Positions 1-5,774 of a stretch of 9,538 bases of DNA are shown in pieces. The stretch covers positions 1 to 9,538 of the forward strand of contig DAOUZD010000019.1 of assembly GCA_030665795.1 (NCBI GenBank), given 5' to 3'. Source of the stretch: Dehalococcoides sp. (lineage in GTDB: Bacteria; Chloroflexota; Dehalococcoidia; Dehalococcoidales; RBG-16-60-22). Position numbers and translations under genes: made by a program. The stretch's first letter is position 1. Every line of letters starts with the position of its first letter. The notes under the pieces were generated by a model, which was not told the origin of the DNA, searched no databases, and saw nothing but the letters and a program-made list of their open reading frames with translations.

Positions 1-221
1 TGAATTACCTCGGCGGGTGCGGCAGGAGCCGGAGCTGGCGCTGGAGCCGGAGCTGGCGCTGGAGCCGGAGCTGGCGCTGGAGCCGGAGCTGGCGCTGGAG
101 CTGGAGCTGGAGCTGGAGCTGGGGCTGGTGCTGGAGCTGGGGCTGGGGCTGCGCAAGCCGCCACCAAACCACTTACCAATACCATTACCATCACCAAAGA
201 AAATAACAATCTTTTACTCAA
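1..221 (-). CDS. Secreted lipoprotein, N-terminal part (probable transporter substrate-binding protein)
   Basis: Partial gene running off the left edge; 73 residues are visible. The start is TTG at 221-219, with AGAAGGAG at 228-235 six bases upstream. The N-terminus MSKR is followed by a hydrophobic stretch and a lipobox VAAC, with the lipidated Cys at residue 23. It is therefore exported and anchored to the outer face of the membrane. Residues 25-66 are 21 Ala-Pro dipeptides, a rigid linker, followed by AAPAEVI, where the folded domain appears to begin. Signal peptide plus lipobox plus AP linker is typical of solute-binding lipoproteins of ABC or TRAP transporters in Chloroflexota. That family call is inference because the folded domain lies outside the window. 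Codon phase is intact through the repeat. A consensus promoter lies at 400-428. An open frame on the opposite strand here (17-499) is an artefact of the repeat. Confidence 0.82.
   Translation of the reverse strand, partial: MSKRLLFSLVMVMVLVSGLVAACAAPAPAPAPAPAPAPAPAPAPAPAPAPAPAPAPAPAPAPAPAPAAPAEVI
25..150 (-). repeat. Hexanucleotide array encoding (Ala-Pro)21
   Basis: Twenty-one consecutive hexamers of pattern GGNGCN on the plus strand, read as GCN CCN on the minus strand. Within them, four identical 18-bp units GGAGCCGGAGCTGGCGCT stand head to tail at 25-96. Four identical GGAGCT units follow at 97-120, then five slightly varied hexamers. The identical units suggest recent expansion by slippage or unequal recombination. 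The array length is a multiple of 6, so copy-number change would keep the lipoprotein in frame and only alter linker length. Confidence 0.95.
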
Positions 222-248
222 TTTTTTCTCCTTCTAAAAATATTAACG

Positions 249-281
249 TCAAGCCGGGTAACAATTTTTTCTATCGAACAC
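249..281 (-). other. Possible 10-codon leader ORF with near-perfect Shine-Dalgarno
   Basis: On the minus strand AAGGAGGTGATA (293-282) matches the full 16S anti-Shine-Dalgarno complement in 11 of 12 bases. It is followed at once by a GTG (281-279) opening the peptide MFDRKNCYPA and stopping at TGA (251-249). The lipoprotein TTG start is 27 nt further on, in the same reading phase but separated by several stops. It may be a leader peptide, a ribosome standby site, or a relic of an older start. The peptide shows no run of one amino acid that would suggest classical attenuation. Confidence 0.3.
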
Positions 282-311
282 TATCACCTCCTTCATTGGC
301 TATTTTGCGGT

Positions 312-394
312 ATTCAGCCTTAATTTTGGGTCACATATCAAAGGCTGACATTTCGCCGGGCTTATCTCCCCGTGAAGGGAAATTCAGCCGTAAT
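312..394. repeat. Direct repeat ATTCAGCC(T/G)TAAT, possible operator pair
   Basis: ATTCAGCCTTAAT at 312-324 and ATTCAGCCGTAAT at 382-394 match at 12 of 13 positions and lie 70 bp apart, about seven helical turns. The 382-394 copy covers the predicted start site of the minus-strand promoter. The 312-324 copy is inside the leader and overlaps one arm of the hairpin at 315-347. This spacing would suit a DNA-looping regulator, but no regulator gene is visible in the window. Confidence 0.35.
315..347 (-). promoter_or_regulatory. Hairpin in the lipoprotein mRNA leader
   Basis: On the transcribed (minus) strand CAGCCTT (347-341) pairs perfectly with AAGGCTG (321-315), a 7-bp stem with a 19-nt loop, inside the predicted leader of the lipoprotein gene. 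No U-tract follows, so it is not an intrinsic terminator by itself. It could be a folding element upstream of the leader ORF. It matches no riboswitch class I recognise. Confidence 0.35.
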
Positions 395-399
395 GTCCT

Positions 400-428
400 A
401 CTATATCGGTTTCCCCCACGTTTGTCAA
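400..428 (-). promoter_or_regulatory. Sigma-70-type promoter for the lipoprotein gene
   Basis: On the minus strand, TTGACA (428-423), a 17-bp spacer and TATAGT (405-400): a full consensus -35 and a 5/6 -10. Predicted transcription start is near 393, giving a leader of about 170 nt before the TTG start at 221. One copy of a 13-bp direct repeat (382-394) lies over the predicted start site, where a repressor could act. Confidence 0.7.
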
Positions 429-565
429 GGCTTTTGCCCTCAGCATTAGAGCTTTGTGCCTCCAAAGCCAGATACGAATCCTCAGGTCGTCCGCACTGAC
501 TATATAAATGACTGCGGTTATGATAACCTCTCGCTGGCTGGCTGTCAATATACCGAACGAAAAAG

Positions 566-594
566 TTGCATCGGGAAGAAAGACTGTATAATAT
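566..594 (+). promoter_or_regulatory. Promoter for the split transketolase genes
   Basis: TTGCAT (566-571) is followed by overlapping -10 candidates: TATAAT (587-592, 15-bp spacer) or TAATAT (589-594, 17-bp spacer). Predicted transcription starts near 600, about 27 nt before the start codon. The ribosome binding site AAAGGAGG lies at 609-616. Confidence 0.55.
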
Positions 595-626
595 ATAACT
601 AGCATGCCAAAGGAGGTATTGACGAT

Positions 627-1472
627 ATGGCCTATGATGAAAAACTAATCAAAGAGCTGGAGGGGAAGGCAAGGCTTCTGCGGCGAGATTCCATTGAGAT
701 GATAAAAGAGGCTGGACTTGGTTGGGTTGGGGGGTCGCTTTCAGAGGCAGATATTGTTACGGCACTCATGTTTCACCACATGAAACATGACCCCAAAAAT
801 CCGCAATGGGAAGACAGAGACCGGCTGATTGTATCCAAAGCTCACTGCTGTGAGACGGTATACGCCGCCTTAGGTGAAGCGGGGTACTTCCCCAGGGAGG
901 AATTCTCGTCCTACGGTAAGCTTGGTGCGTTATTGCAGGCCCATACCGAGCGGGGCGTACCCGGGATTGAGTATTCTGGGGGGTCGCTGGGGCAGGGTTT
1001 ATCATTTGCCGTTGGGGAGGCTTTGGCGGCCAGAATAGATGCTGCCAAAGACCAATCAGGCAGGCAGACTCCGCGTTACCGTGTCTTCTGTATCATCGGC
1101 GATGGGGAATGTGATGAGGGACAGGTTTGGGAGGCAGCCATGGCCGCGGCTCATTACCAGATTGACAATCTAACTGCGTTTGTCGACCATAACGAGTTTC
1201 AATCCACTGGTGAAGTGTCAGTTCGGATGAAGTTAGAACCACTGGGCGAAAAGTGGCGGGCCTTCGGTTGGGATGTAACCGAGATAGATGGCCATAATTT
1301 TACCGAGATTCTCAGTGCCTTGGAAAGAGGTGACAGAATTTGGGATAAACCTCAAGTCATCATTGCCCATACCGTTAAATGTAAGGGAGTACCTTCTTTC
1401 GAGCACAAAAACTTACACTATACTAAGCTCACCGATGATATGTATGCCGAGGCAATGGAGGCACTTAAATAA
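627..1472 (+). CDS. Transketolase, N-terminal (thiamine-diphosphate-binding) subunit
   Basis: 281 residues, the usual length for the N-terminal half of a split transketolase. With the next gene it should form a cytosolic enzyme moving a two-carbon ketol unit between sugar phosphates or related substrates. Visible motifs: SKAH (70-73), GGSLGQGL (118-125) and the diphosphate/Mg motif GDGECDEGQVWEA (158-170) ending at VDHNEFQ (186-192). HTVKCKG (248-254) stands where many relatives have HTxKGKG, a Gly-to-Cys change. Start chosen because AAAGGAGG lies 10 bases upstream (609-616). The C-terminal subunit follows after 46 bp and is surely co-transcribed. Split transketolases are common in anaerobes and archaea. 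Placement beside several dehydrogenases suggests a catabolic rather than housekeeping role, but the substrate is unknown. A transketolase-like sulfosugar or branched-sugar enzyme is also possible. Confidence 0.93.
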   Translation: MAYDEKLIKELEGKARLLRRDSIEMIKEAGLGWVGGSLSEADIVTALMFHHMKHDPKNPQWEDRDRLIVSKAHCCETVYAALGEAGYFPREEFSSYGKLGALLQAHTERGVPGIEYSGGSLGQGLSFAVGEALAARIDAAKDQSGRQTPRYRVFCIIGDGECDEGQVWEAAMAAAHYQIDNLTAFVDHNEFQSTGEVSVRMKLEPLGEKWRAFGWDVTEIDGHNFTEILSALERGDRIWDKPQVIIAHTVKCKGVPSFEHKNLHYTKLTDDMYAEAMEALK

Positions 1473-1518
1473 AGGACAACATATCGCTGGAGTGAATAGT
1501 CCAAAAAGGGAGTAAAAA

Positions 1519-2487
1519 ATGAAACGTAACTATGTGAGAGAGCCACTGGGCGAAATGAAAACGGTGTATGAAGCCTACAATGAGGCCATGGTGGAGCTGG
1601 CAAAGAAAAACAGCAGCATAGTCATTGTCTACGGGGATTTTGCCAGAGGTTCGGTAGCTGAACTTTTCCAAAGGGATTACCCCGACCGAATCTATGATTT
1701 TGGAATTGCCGAGGCAAATGTGATAACAGCCGCCGCCGGTCTGGCTGGGGGGGGCAAGATGCCATTTACCCACTGCCACACCATATTCACTGTTGGTCGG
1801 GCTTATAACCAGATAAGACAAAATATAGCCTTTGATAAGTTAAATGTGAAAATAGTCCTCTGTGCCACCTCCGGTATACTGGTGCCCTTTATGGGTGGCT
1901 CCCATCAATGCATTGAGGATATAGCAGCACTTCGGGTAATACCCAATCTCGTTCTCGTCTCTCCGGCCGACCCCGTGGAAACGAGGAAAGTAACCAGGGC
2001 GGTGGCCGAATATGTCGGGCCAGTCGCCATCAGACTATCAAACCCCCCGGTGCCTACCATATATAAGGAGGAATACCCGTTTGAATTGGGCAAAGCGGTA
2101 ACGGTGGTGGATGGCGAGGATGCCACCATCATTGCCACCGGAGTGATGCTCGCCGACTCTCTTGAGGCGACTGATATTTTGGCCAGGGAAGGCATCAAGG
2201 TGCGTTTGCTTGACATGCACACCATCAAACCAATCGACGAAAAGGCTATCATCAGTGCCGCCAAAGAGACCGGCGCCATTGTTACCGTGGAAGACAGCAG
2301 CATTATTGGCGGGTTGGGAGGCGCAGTGGCTGAAGTGGTTGTCGAGAATTACTCAGTTCCGGTAAAGCGAGTCGGCATCAAGGATTGCTTTGGCCAGTCA
2401 GGAATGATAGACGAGCTAAAAGTAGCCTACGAACTAACCGCTAATGATATTGCCAAAGCGGTGAAAGAAGTAATCAAGAAGAAATAA
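1519..2487 (+). CDS. Transketolase, C-terminal (pyrimidine-binding) subunit
   Basis: 322 residues, matching the pyrimidine-binding plus C-terminal domains of transketolase. FGIAEAN (61-67) carries the Glu (residue 65) that activates the thiamine cofactor by contacting the aminopyrimidine ring. GGSHQCIEDIAALRVIPN (126-143) is the conserved substrate/dimer segment, and the C-terminal transketolase domain starts near residue 185 (about residues 185-310). GGGAG at about 1507-1512 (AAAAAGGGAG) precedes the ATG and sets the start. It partners the preceding N-terminal subunit; neither half has a complete active site alone. The stop is 57 bp from the stop of the convergent beta-hydroxyacid dehydrogenase gene. 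No frame damage is seen. Confidence 0.93.
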   Translation: MKRNYVREPLGEMKTVYEAYNEAMVELAKKNSSIVIVYGDFARGSVAELFQRDYPDRIYDFGIAEANVITAAAGLAGGGKMPFTHCHTIFTVGRAYNQIRQNIAFDKLNVKIVLCATSGILVPFMGGSHQCIEDIAALRVIPNLVLVSPADPVETRKVTRAVAEYVGPVAIRLSNPPVPTIYKEEYPFELGKAVTVVDGEDATIIATGVMLADSLEATDILAREGIKVRLLDMHTIKPIDEKAIISAAKETGAIVTVEDSSIIGGLGGAVAEVVVENYSVPVKRVGIKDCFGQSGMIDELKVAYELTANDIAKAVKEVIKKK

Positions 2488-2511
2488 GACCAGTAGCGGC
2501 ACCTATTGGTC
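2476..2511 (-). terminator. Intrinsic terminator of the beta-hydroxyacid dehydrogenase gene
   Basis: GACCAGTAG (2488-2496) and CTATTGGTC (2503-2511) form a 9-bp stem with one G-U pair and a 6-nt loop. Read on the minus strand, the hairpin is followed by TTATTTCTTCTT (2487-2476), a U-rich tail, so it should stop transcription of the 2544-3449 gene. That tail is also the coding end of the transketolase C subunit. In the plus direction no U-tract follows, so termination of the transketolase transcript here would be weaker. Confidence 0.65.
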
Positions 2512-2543
2512 TTGAAACTAGTCTAAGGTGTCAAGAAGCGGTG

Positions 2544-3449
2544 TCAGGCTTCATCTCCGGCTAATTGTTGGATGACTTTGCTGACCACTGACCAGTCCTT
2601 TTGGCCCAGACCACTGGCTCTGGCTGCCTCCACCAGTTGGTGAGCCAGACTGCAGGCTAATAAAGGAATCTTGGTGGTCTCTGCAGCCGACAGGATAAGG
2701 CCGAGGTCTTTCGCCATCAGGTCAGTGGTAAAGCCCGGGGCGAAGTCCTTGTTGGCCGGACTTTCCGGTATCACATCTGGATATGGGACTCTGGTCTGCA
2801 GGAACCAGCAATTTCCGGCACTGGTGCTAATAACCTCAAAAAGCGTCTTGGGGTCAGCCCCAAGTTTGGTGCCAAAGAGAAAGCCCTCACAAACGCCGAT
2901 TCCGCACACCCCAGCGATGAGGTTATTGGACAGCTTGACCACCTCCCCCATCCCCACCTCACCAACGTGAAAGATTTTCTCCCCCATCACCTGTAGAATG
3001 TCCTGGCATTGCTCGAAAATTTCCTTTTTGCCCCCCACCATAATGGAAAGAGTGCCGTCGGCTGCCTTTAGGGGAGCGCCGCTTACCGGCGCATCCAGCA
3101 TTTCGATTCCTTTTTCAGCGGCCGCCGCCGCCACCTTCCGTGTAACCACAGGGTCGATAGTACTCATATCGATAATGATGGCGCCGCTCTTTAAACCGGC
3201 CAGAACGCCACCGGGACCAAACATTACCTGCTCCACCTGGGGGGATGAGGTCACTATGCTGATGACGACCTCTGATTTTTCGGCCACTTCCCGGGGGGAA
3301 TTAGCCGCCGTAGCCCCCGCGGCTACCAGCTCCTTAACCGGCTCAGGTTTTATATCATTGACAGTAAGCGGATAGCCAGCTTTAACCAGGTTAAGTGCCA
3401 TTGATTTGCCCATATTGCCTAAGCCAATAAACCCGAGTTTCTTCATCAT
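2544..3449 (-). CDS. NAD(P)-dependent beta-hydroxyacid dehydrogenase (3-hydroxyisobutyrate dehydrogenase family)
   Basis: 301 residues, the family's normal length. It should oxidise a beta-hydroxyacid to the semialdehyde/keto acid or catalyse the reverse (for example 3-hydroxyisobutyrate dehydrogenase or tartronate semialdehyde reductase). Rossmann motif GFIGLGNMG at 6-14. D32 at the end of beta-2 suggests NAD over NADP. The substrate-binding segment DAPVSGAPLKAADGTLSIMVGG lies at 119-140 (given here by its ends D119 and G140). The catalytic Lys is K172 in GMGEVVKLSNN, and KD in TTDLMAKDLGL closes the C-terminal domain. Two ATGs are adjacent (3449 and 3446). GGAGG sits one base from the first and four from the second, so 3446 may be the true start. 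Transcribed from its own promoter, divergent from the SDR operon and convergent with transketolase. Confidence 0.9.
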   Translation of the reverse strand: MMKKLGFIGLGNMGKSMALNLVKAGYPLTVNDIKPEPVKELVAAGATAANSPREVAEKSEVVISIVTSSPQVEQVMFGPGGVLAGLKSGAIIIDMSTIDPVVTRKVAAAAAEKGIEMLDAPVSGAPLKAADGTLSIMVGGKKEIFEQCQDILQVMGEKIFHVGEVGMGEVVKLSNNLIAGVCGIGVCEGFLFGTKLGADPKTLFEVISTSAGNCWFLQTRVPYPDVIPESPANKDFAPGFTTDLMAKDLGLILSAAETTKIPLLACSLAHQLVEAARASGLGQKDWSVVSKVIQQLAGDEA

Positions 3450-3476
3450 TCCTCCTTTTTGTTATCTGCGTAGAAC

Positions 3477-3504
3477 GATAAACTATTTTTTTCCGTAATG
3501 TCAA
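3477..3504 (-). promoter_or_regulatory. Promoter for the beta-hydroxyacid dehydrogenase gene
   Basis: Minus strand: TTGACA (3504-3499), a 16-bp spacer and TTTATC (3482-3477). Perfect -35, weak -10. It gives a leader of about 20 nt before the start codon, with AAAAAGGAGG directly upstream of the two candidate ATGs. Confidence 0.5.
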
Positions 3505-3548
3505 TAGTCCTGAGTCTTGTTGGGCGGAAGTGTAATATAAGCTTGAAT

Positions 3549-3557
3549 TGTTATAAT
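3549..3557 (+). promoter_or_regulatory. Extended -10 promoter for the epimerase/SDR operon
   Basis: TGTTATAAT at 3549-3557 is a TGn extended -10 with a perfect TATAAT hexamer. No good -35 stands 16-18 bp upstream, which is the usual trade-off for extended -10 promoters. Predicted start is near 3564, giving a leader of about 37 nt to the ATG at 3601. It fires away from the beta-hydroxyacid dehydrogenase promoter 45 bp to the left. Confidence 0.55.
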
Positions 3558-3600
3558 ATACAGCGGAAACATTGAAATGAATCAATTAGGAGGAAAGTAT

Positions 3601-4569
3601 ATGTCCGTACTGATTACTGGCGGCACCGGTGGTATTGGTGTTGGTCTGGCGCACGAATTGGTGAAGAAAGGTGAAGATGTGGTGCTGTTTGACATCGCGC
3701 CGCGAACGGAACGGGTGGCAGATATCAAGGATAAAGTAAAGGTTGTTCAGGGCGACCTCAAGGTTTGGCCCGAGGTATTGAATGTGGTCAAGGAAAATAA
3801 CGTGGCTGGCATATTTCACCACGGGTCAATGTTAAGCCTGCCATCGGAAGCGAATCCCTGGGCGACTTTCCAAACCAATGTGGTAGGGACAATGCATGTC
3901 TTGGAAGCAGCCCGACTCTTCGGAGTAAAACGTATGGTCTTTGCTAGCACTGATGCTACTTACGGACTGGAAACTGGTGAAGTTATCACCGATGAGACGC
4001 TGCAGCGACCGATAACGATGTATGGTGCCGGCAAGCTATATTGCGAGCTTCTGGGCCGGTTTTACCGGCGGAAGTTCGGCCTCGACTTTCGTTGTCTCCG
4101 TTATTGTCCCGTCGTCCTTCCCGGGGTTAAGGTCCGTACCTTACCGATGTTTATCCTCTGGATGATTGAGTATTCGGCTCTCGGTAAACCATTTGAATGC
4201 TTTGTCACCGAAGACATTGCCGCGCCAATCATCTATTATAAAGATGCTATCCGGGCTACGATGATGCTTTATGATGCCCCTCAGGAGCAAATCAAAACGG
4301 TATGCTATAATCTCTCGGGAGTAGCGCCAACCCCAACCGCCAAGGAACTGGAAATGGCAATCAAGAAAATCATCCCCGACGCTAAGATTACCTATAAACC
4401 AGACCCGCTGGTTATGGAGTATTATCGGAGTCGGGGGGTAAGTATCATCGATGACTGCCGGGCTCGTGAGGAATGGGGCTGGCAGCCATTGTATACCGAT
4501 TATGAAAAGGTAGTGGCTGATTTCATCCTGGAAGTGAGAACGAGACCGCAGTTTTACGGATTGACATAA
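3601..4569 (+). CDS. NAD-dependent epimerase/dehydratase, L-threonine 3-dehydrogenase-like extended SDR
   Basis: 322 residues with the extended-SDR layout. Nucleotide motif GGTGGIG at 7-13; D31 at the end of beta-2 indicates NAD(H). FASTDATYG (114-122) holds the catalytic Ser/Thr. YGAGK (141-145) gives the catalytic Tyr141 and Lys145. The C-terminal segment IIDDCRAREEWGWQPLY is like the ending of SDR-type threonine dehydrogenases and their epimerase relatives, so it may oxidise a 2-amino- or 2-substituted 3-hydroxyacid, or epimerise a sugar. The start at 3601 is set by TTAGGAGG (3586-3593), 7 bases upstream. An in-frame ATG at 3577 would place that binding site inside the gene, encoding the unlikely leader MNQLGGKY. 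First gene of a unit with the classical SDR 31 bp downstream. Confidence 0.85.
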   Translation: MSVLITGGTGGIGVGLAHELVKKGEDVVLFDIAPRTERVADIKDKVKVVQGDLKVWPEVLNVVKENNVAGIFHHGSMLSLPSEANPWATFQTNVVGTMHVLEAARLFGVKRMVFASTDATYGLETGEVITDETLQRPITMYGAGKLYCELLGRFYRRKFGLDFRCLRYCPVVLPGVKVRTLPMFILWMIEYSALGKPFECFVTEDIAAPIIYYKDAIRATMMLYDAPQEQIKTVCYNLSGVAPTPTAKELEMAIKKIIPDAKITYKPDPLVMEYYRSRGVSIIDDCRAREEWGWQPLYTDYEKVVADFILEVRTRPQFYGLT

Positions 4570-4600
4570 AACTACCGAATAAAAGCAAAGGAGGTTAACT

Positions 4601-5449
4601 ATGGCTGGTTCAATGTATTCTGGTTTGGAAGGTAAAAGAGCACTGGTAACGGGAGGTGGCCGTGGCCTGGGCAAAGCGACTTGTTTAGCCCTGGCCAGAG
4701 AGGGCGTTGATGTCGCAGTAGCTGACCTGTACAATGCTGAGCAAACGGCCAAAGAGGTGGAAGAGCTAGGACGAAAGGCGATGGTTTTTAGTGCCAACGT
4801 GCTAAAAGAGACGGAAGTCAAAGTGATGGTTGGACGCATTGTCGCTGAGTGGGGAGGGATTGATATCTTGGTTAACAACGTCGGCGGTGACCACGCTATT
4901 CTGCTTGAGGATTTGCCGGTATCCGAATGGGACTGGGCGATGGACATTAATTTAAAGGGGCTCTTCATTTGCACCAAAGCGGTGGCGGAGGTCATGAAAA
5001 AGGGGGGAGGAGGTAAAATAGTGAATATGGCCTCCATTGCTGGGCTGCGGATGACCATGTACGGCGGAATAGCCTACAGTGCAGCCAAAGCGGCTGTTTT
5101 AGGCTTTACCCGGCACGCCGCTTTCGAGTTGGGATCTTACCACATAAACGTTAATGCCGTCTGCCCCGGCTCCACGCTTACCGAGGTGGTCAAGAGCCGA
5201 ATGACGCCTGAGGTTAAGGAAGAGATGCGCAAGGCAACGGCCCTGCAGGACTTTATCCTGCCGGAGGACCAGGCGGATGCGGTGGTGTTTCTGGCTTCTG
5301 ACCGGGCCAGAATGGTTACCGGTACCAGCCTGACCGTTGACGGCGGTATGACCCTGCCAGTGGGCCAGGTGAGGTGGGACACTTTTTACTCCTCCCGCAA
5401 GCAATGGCTCAAAGAGGGAAGATGGGAGGGTAAAGATACCTCACTTTAA
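4601..5449 (+). CDS. Classical short-chain dehydrogenase/reductase (SDR 1)
   Basis: 282 residues; oxidises a secondary alcohol or reduces a ketone with NAD(H). Cofactor motif TGGGRGLG at 17-24, D42 after beta-2 favouring NAD, NNVGG at 92-96 (usually NNAG). Catalytic tetrad N117, S145, Y159, K163 (YSAAK), then CPG near 170-180. It ends with a charged 30-residue tail beyond the usual VDGG end (RWDTFYSSRKQWLKEG). AAAGGAGG lies 8 bases before the ATG (4585-4592). It follows the epimerase-like gene by 31 bp and is probably co-transcribed. It shares the unusual segment RMTMxGG just before the catalytic Tyr, plus the tail, with SDR 2 at 5881-6738, so the two are paralogues of one subfamily. Confidence 0.92.
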   Translation: MAGSMYSGLEGKRALVTGGGRGLGKATCLALAREGVDVAVADLYNAEQTAKEVEELGRKAMVFSANVLKETEVKVMVGRIVAEWGGIDILVNNVGGDHAILLEDLPVSEWDWAMDINLKGLFICTKAVAEVMKKGGGGKIVNMASIAGLRMTMYGGIAYSAAKAAVLGFTRHAAFELGSYHINVNAVCPGSTLTEVVKSRMTPEVKEEMRKATALQDFILPEDQADAVVFLASDRARMVTGTSLTVDGGMTLPVGQVRWDTFYSSRKQWLKEGRWEGKDTSL

Positions 5450-5479
5450 AAGGAAGCCTGATTGCTGCTATTGTGATCC

Positions 5480-5523
5480 TGGTAGCAAGGGTTGGATTCA
5501 AACCAAAGAGTGCCTGACTGATT
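5480..5523. repeat. Diverged 44-bp repeat, copy 1 (tRNA 3'-end-like on the minus strand)
   Basis: Aligns with copy 2 at 5821-5863 at about 30 of 43 positions with one 1-bp gap; 12 of the 13 mismatches are transitions. Its minus strand contains GGTTTGAATCC and ends CTACCA, resembling a T-arm and CCA end of a tRNA. No partner acceptor stem or anticodon arm can be folded beside it, so it is not a tRNA gene. The small membrane peptide ORF lies between the two copies. Confidence 0.55.
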
Positions 5524-5554
5524 GCGCGAGTCGGCTCTTAGCTGGTCAGAAGCT

Positions 5555-5583
5555 TTGACAGGCAGACAGCCGGGGTTTAATAT
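5555..5583 (+). promoter_or_regulatory. Promoter for the 48-codon membrane peptide ORF
   Basis: TTGACA (5555-5560), a 17-bp spacer and TAATAT (5578-5583): a perfect -35 with a 4/6 -10. The same -10 variant is one of the candidates before the transketolase gene. Predicted start is near 5590, about 30 nt before the ATG at 5620. Confidence 0.55.
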
Positions 5584-5619
5584 AGCCACAGTAGTTGAAA
5601 ACGGGAAATTCTGAGTAAG

Positions 5620-5766
5620 ATGCTCAAGGATTTGGTGTTCTACACAATTGCCGCTAGTGTGATTGCCTTGATAGCACAGGTTGCCGGGGCGAGCCTTCCT
5701 GTAATTCTGTTTTCGGCATTACTAGTTCCTCCGTTTCTGCTACTGGTCATCAGAATTATCCGCTAG
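5620..5766 (+). CDS. Small hydrophobic membrane peptide, 48 residues, unknown function
   Basis: The ORF starts ATG at 5620 and ends TAG at 5766. It begins MLKDLVFYTI. Nearly the whole length is hydrophobic, with two likely membrane spans (about residues 4-22 and 26-45), a central GASLP turn, and a basic end (VIRIIR) that would sit inside. An in-frame TGA at 5596 fixes the start at 5620. The Shine-Dalgarno is weak, with only GAG five bases upstream, unlike all the neighbours. A consensus promoter precedes it and a hairpin with U-rich tail follows it, so it forms a complete small transcription unit. I recognise no family. Alternatively the roughly 220-nt transcript acts as a small RNA and the ORF is incidental, but the clean hydrophobic composition argues for a peptide. 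Confidence 0.5.
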   Translation: MLKDLVFYTIAASVIALIAQVAGASLPVILFSALLVPPFLLLVIRIIR

Positions 5767-5774
5767 AACGGGAA

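Larger units (their letters stand above)
222..626. other. Divergent intergenic region between lipoprotein and transketolase genes
   Basis: A 405-bp stretch with no convincing protein gene of normal size. It contains promoters in both directions, a direct repeat, a leader hairpin and a possible 10-codon leader ORF, all listed separately. There is also a 13-bp perfect palindrome GGTTATGATAACC at 516-528, about 40 bp upstream of the rightward -35 box; it may be an operator but could be chance. The region is more AT-rich than the flanking genes. Confidence 0.6.

Noticed and set aside
17..499. 160-codon plus-strand open frame with ELALEPELAL repeats
   Set aside because: It is the antisense reading of the (Ala-Pro) hexamer array. 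The minus strand has signal peptide, lipobox, start and binding site; the plus frame has none and runs through the promoter region.
384..605. 73-codon minus-strand open frame in the divergent intergenic region
   Set aside because: No binding site or recognisable composition, and it crosses the TTGACA/TATAGT promoter of the lipoprotein gene.
388..3502. Shared 10-mer CCGTAATGTC near the lipoprotein promoter (388-397) and the beta-hydroxyacid dehydrogenase promoter (3493-3502)
   Set aside because: Tens of identical 10-mer pairs are expected by chance in a window of this size.
3577..3600. Upstream ATG start (MNQLGGKY) for the epimerase-like gene
   Set aside because: Those codons are the Shine-Dalgarno region of the ATG at 3601, after which the Rossmann fold begins at the normal distance.
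4141..5058. 305-codon minus-strand open frame opposite the epimerase and SDR 1
   Set aside because: It spans two clearly real plus-strand genes and the gap between them, and its protein is Ser/Pro-rich with no motifs: an antisense shadow.
5480..5560. Possible tRNA gene on the minus strand
   Set aside because: The T-arm/CCA-like end is present, but no 5' acceptor strand pairs with it at 70-90 nt and no anticodon arm forms; at most a tRNA-derived fragment.
5450..5620. Minus-strand frame open for about 57 codons through the first repeat copy
   Set aside because: No start with binding site, no recognisable protein pattern, and it runs through a consensus plus-strand promoter.
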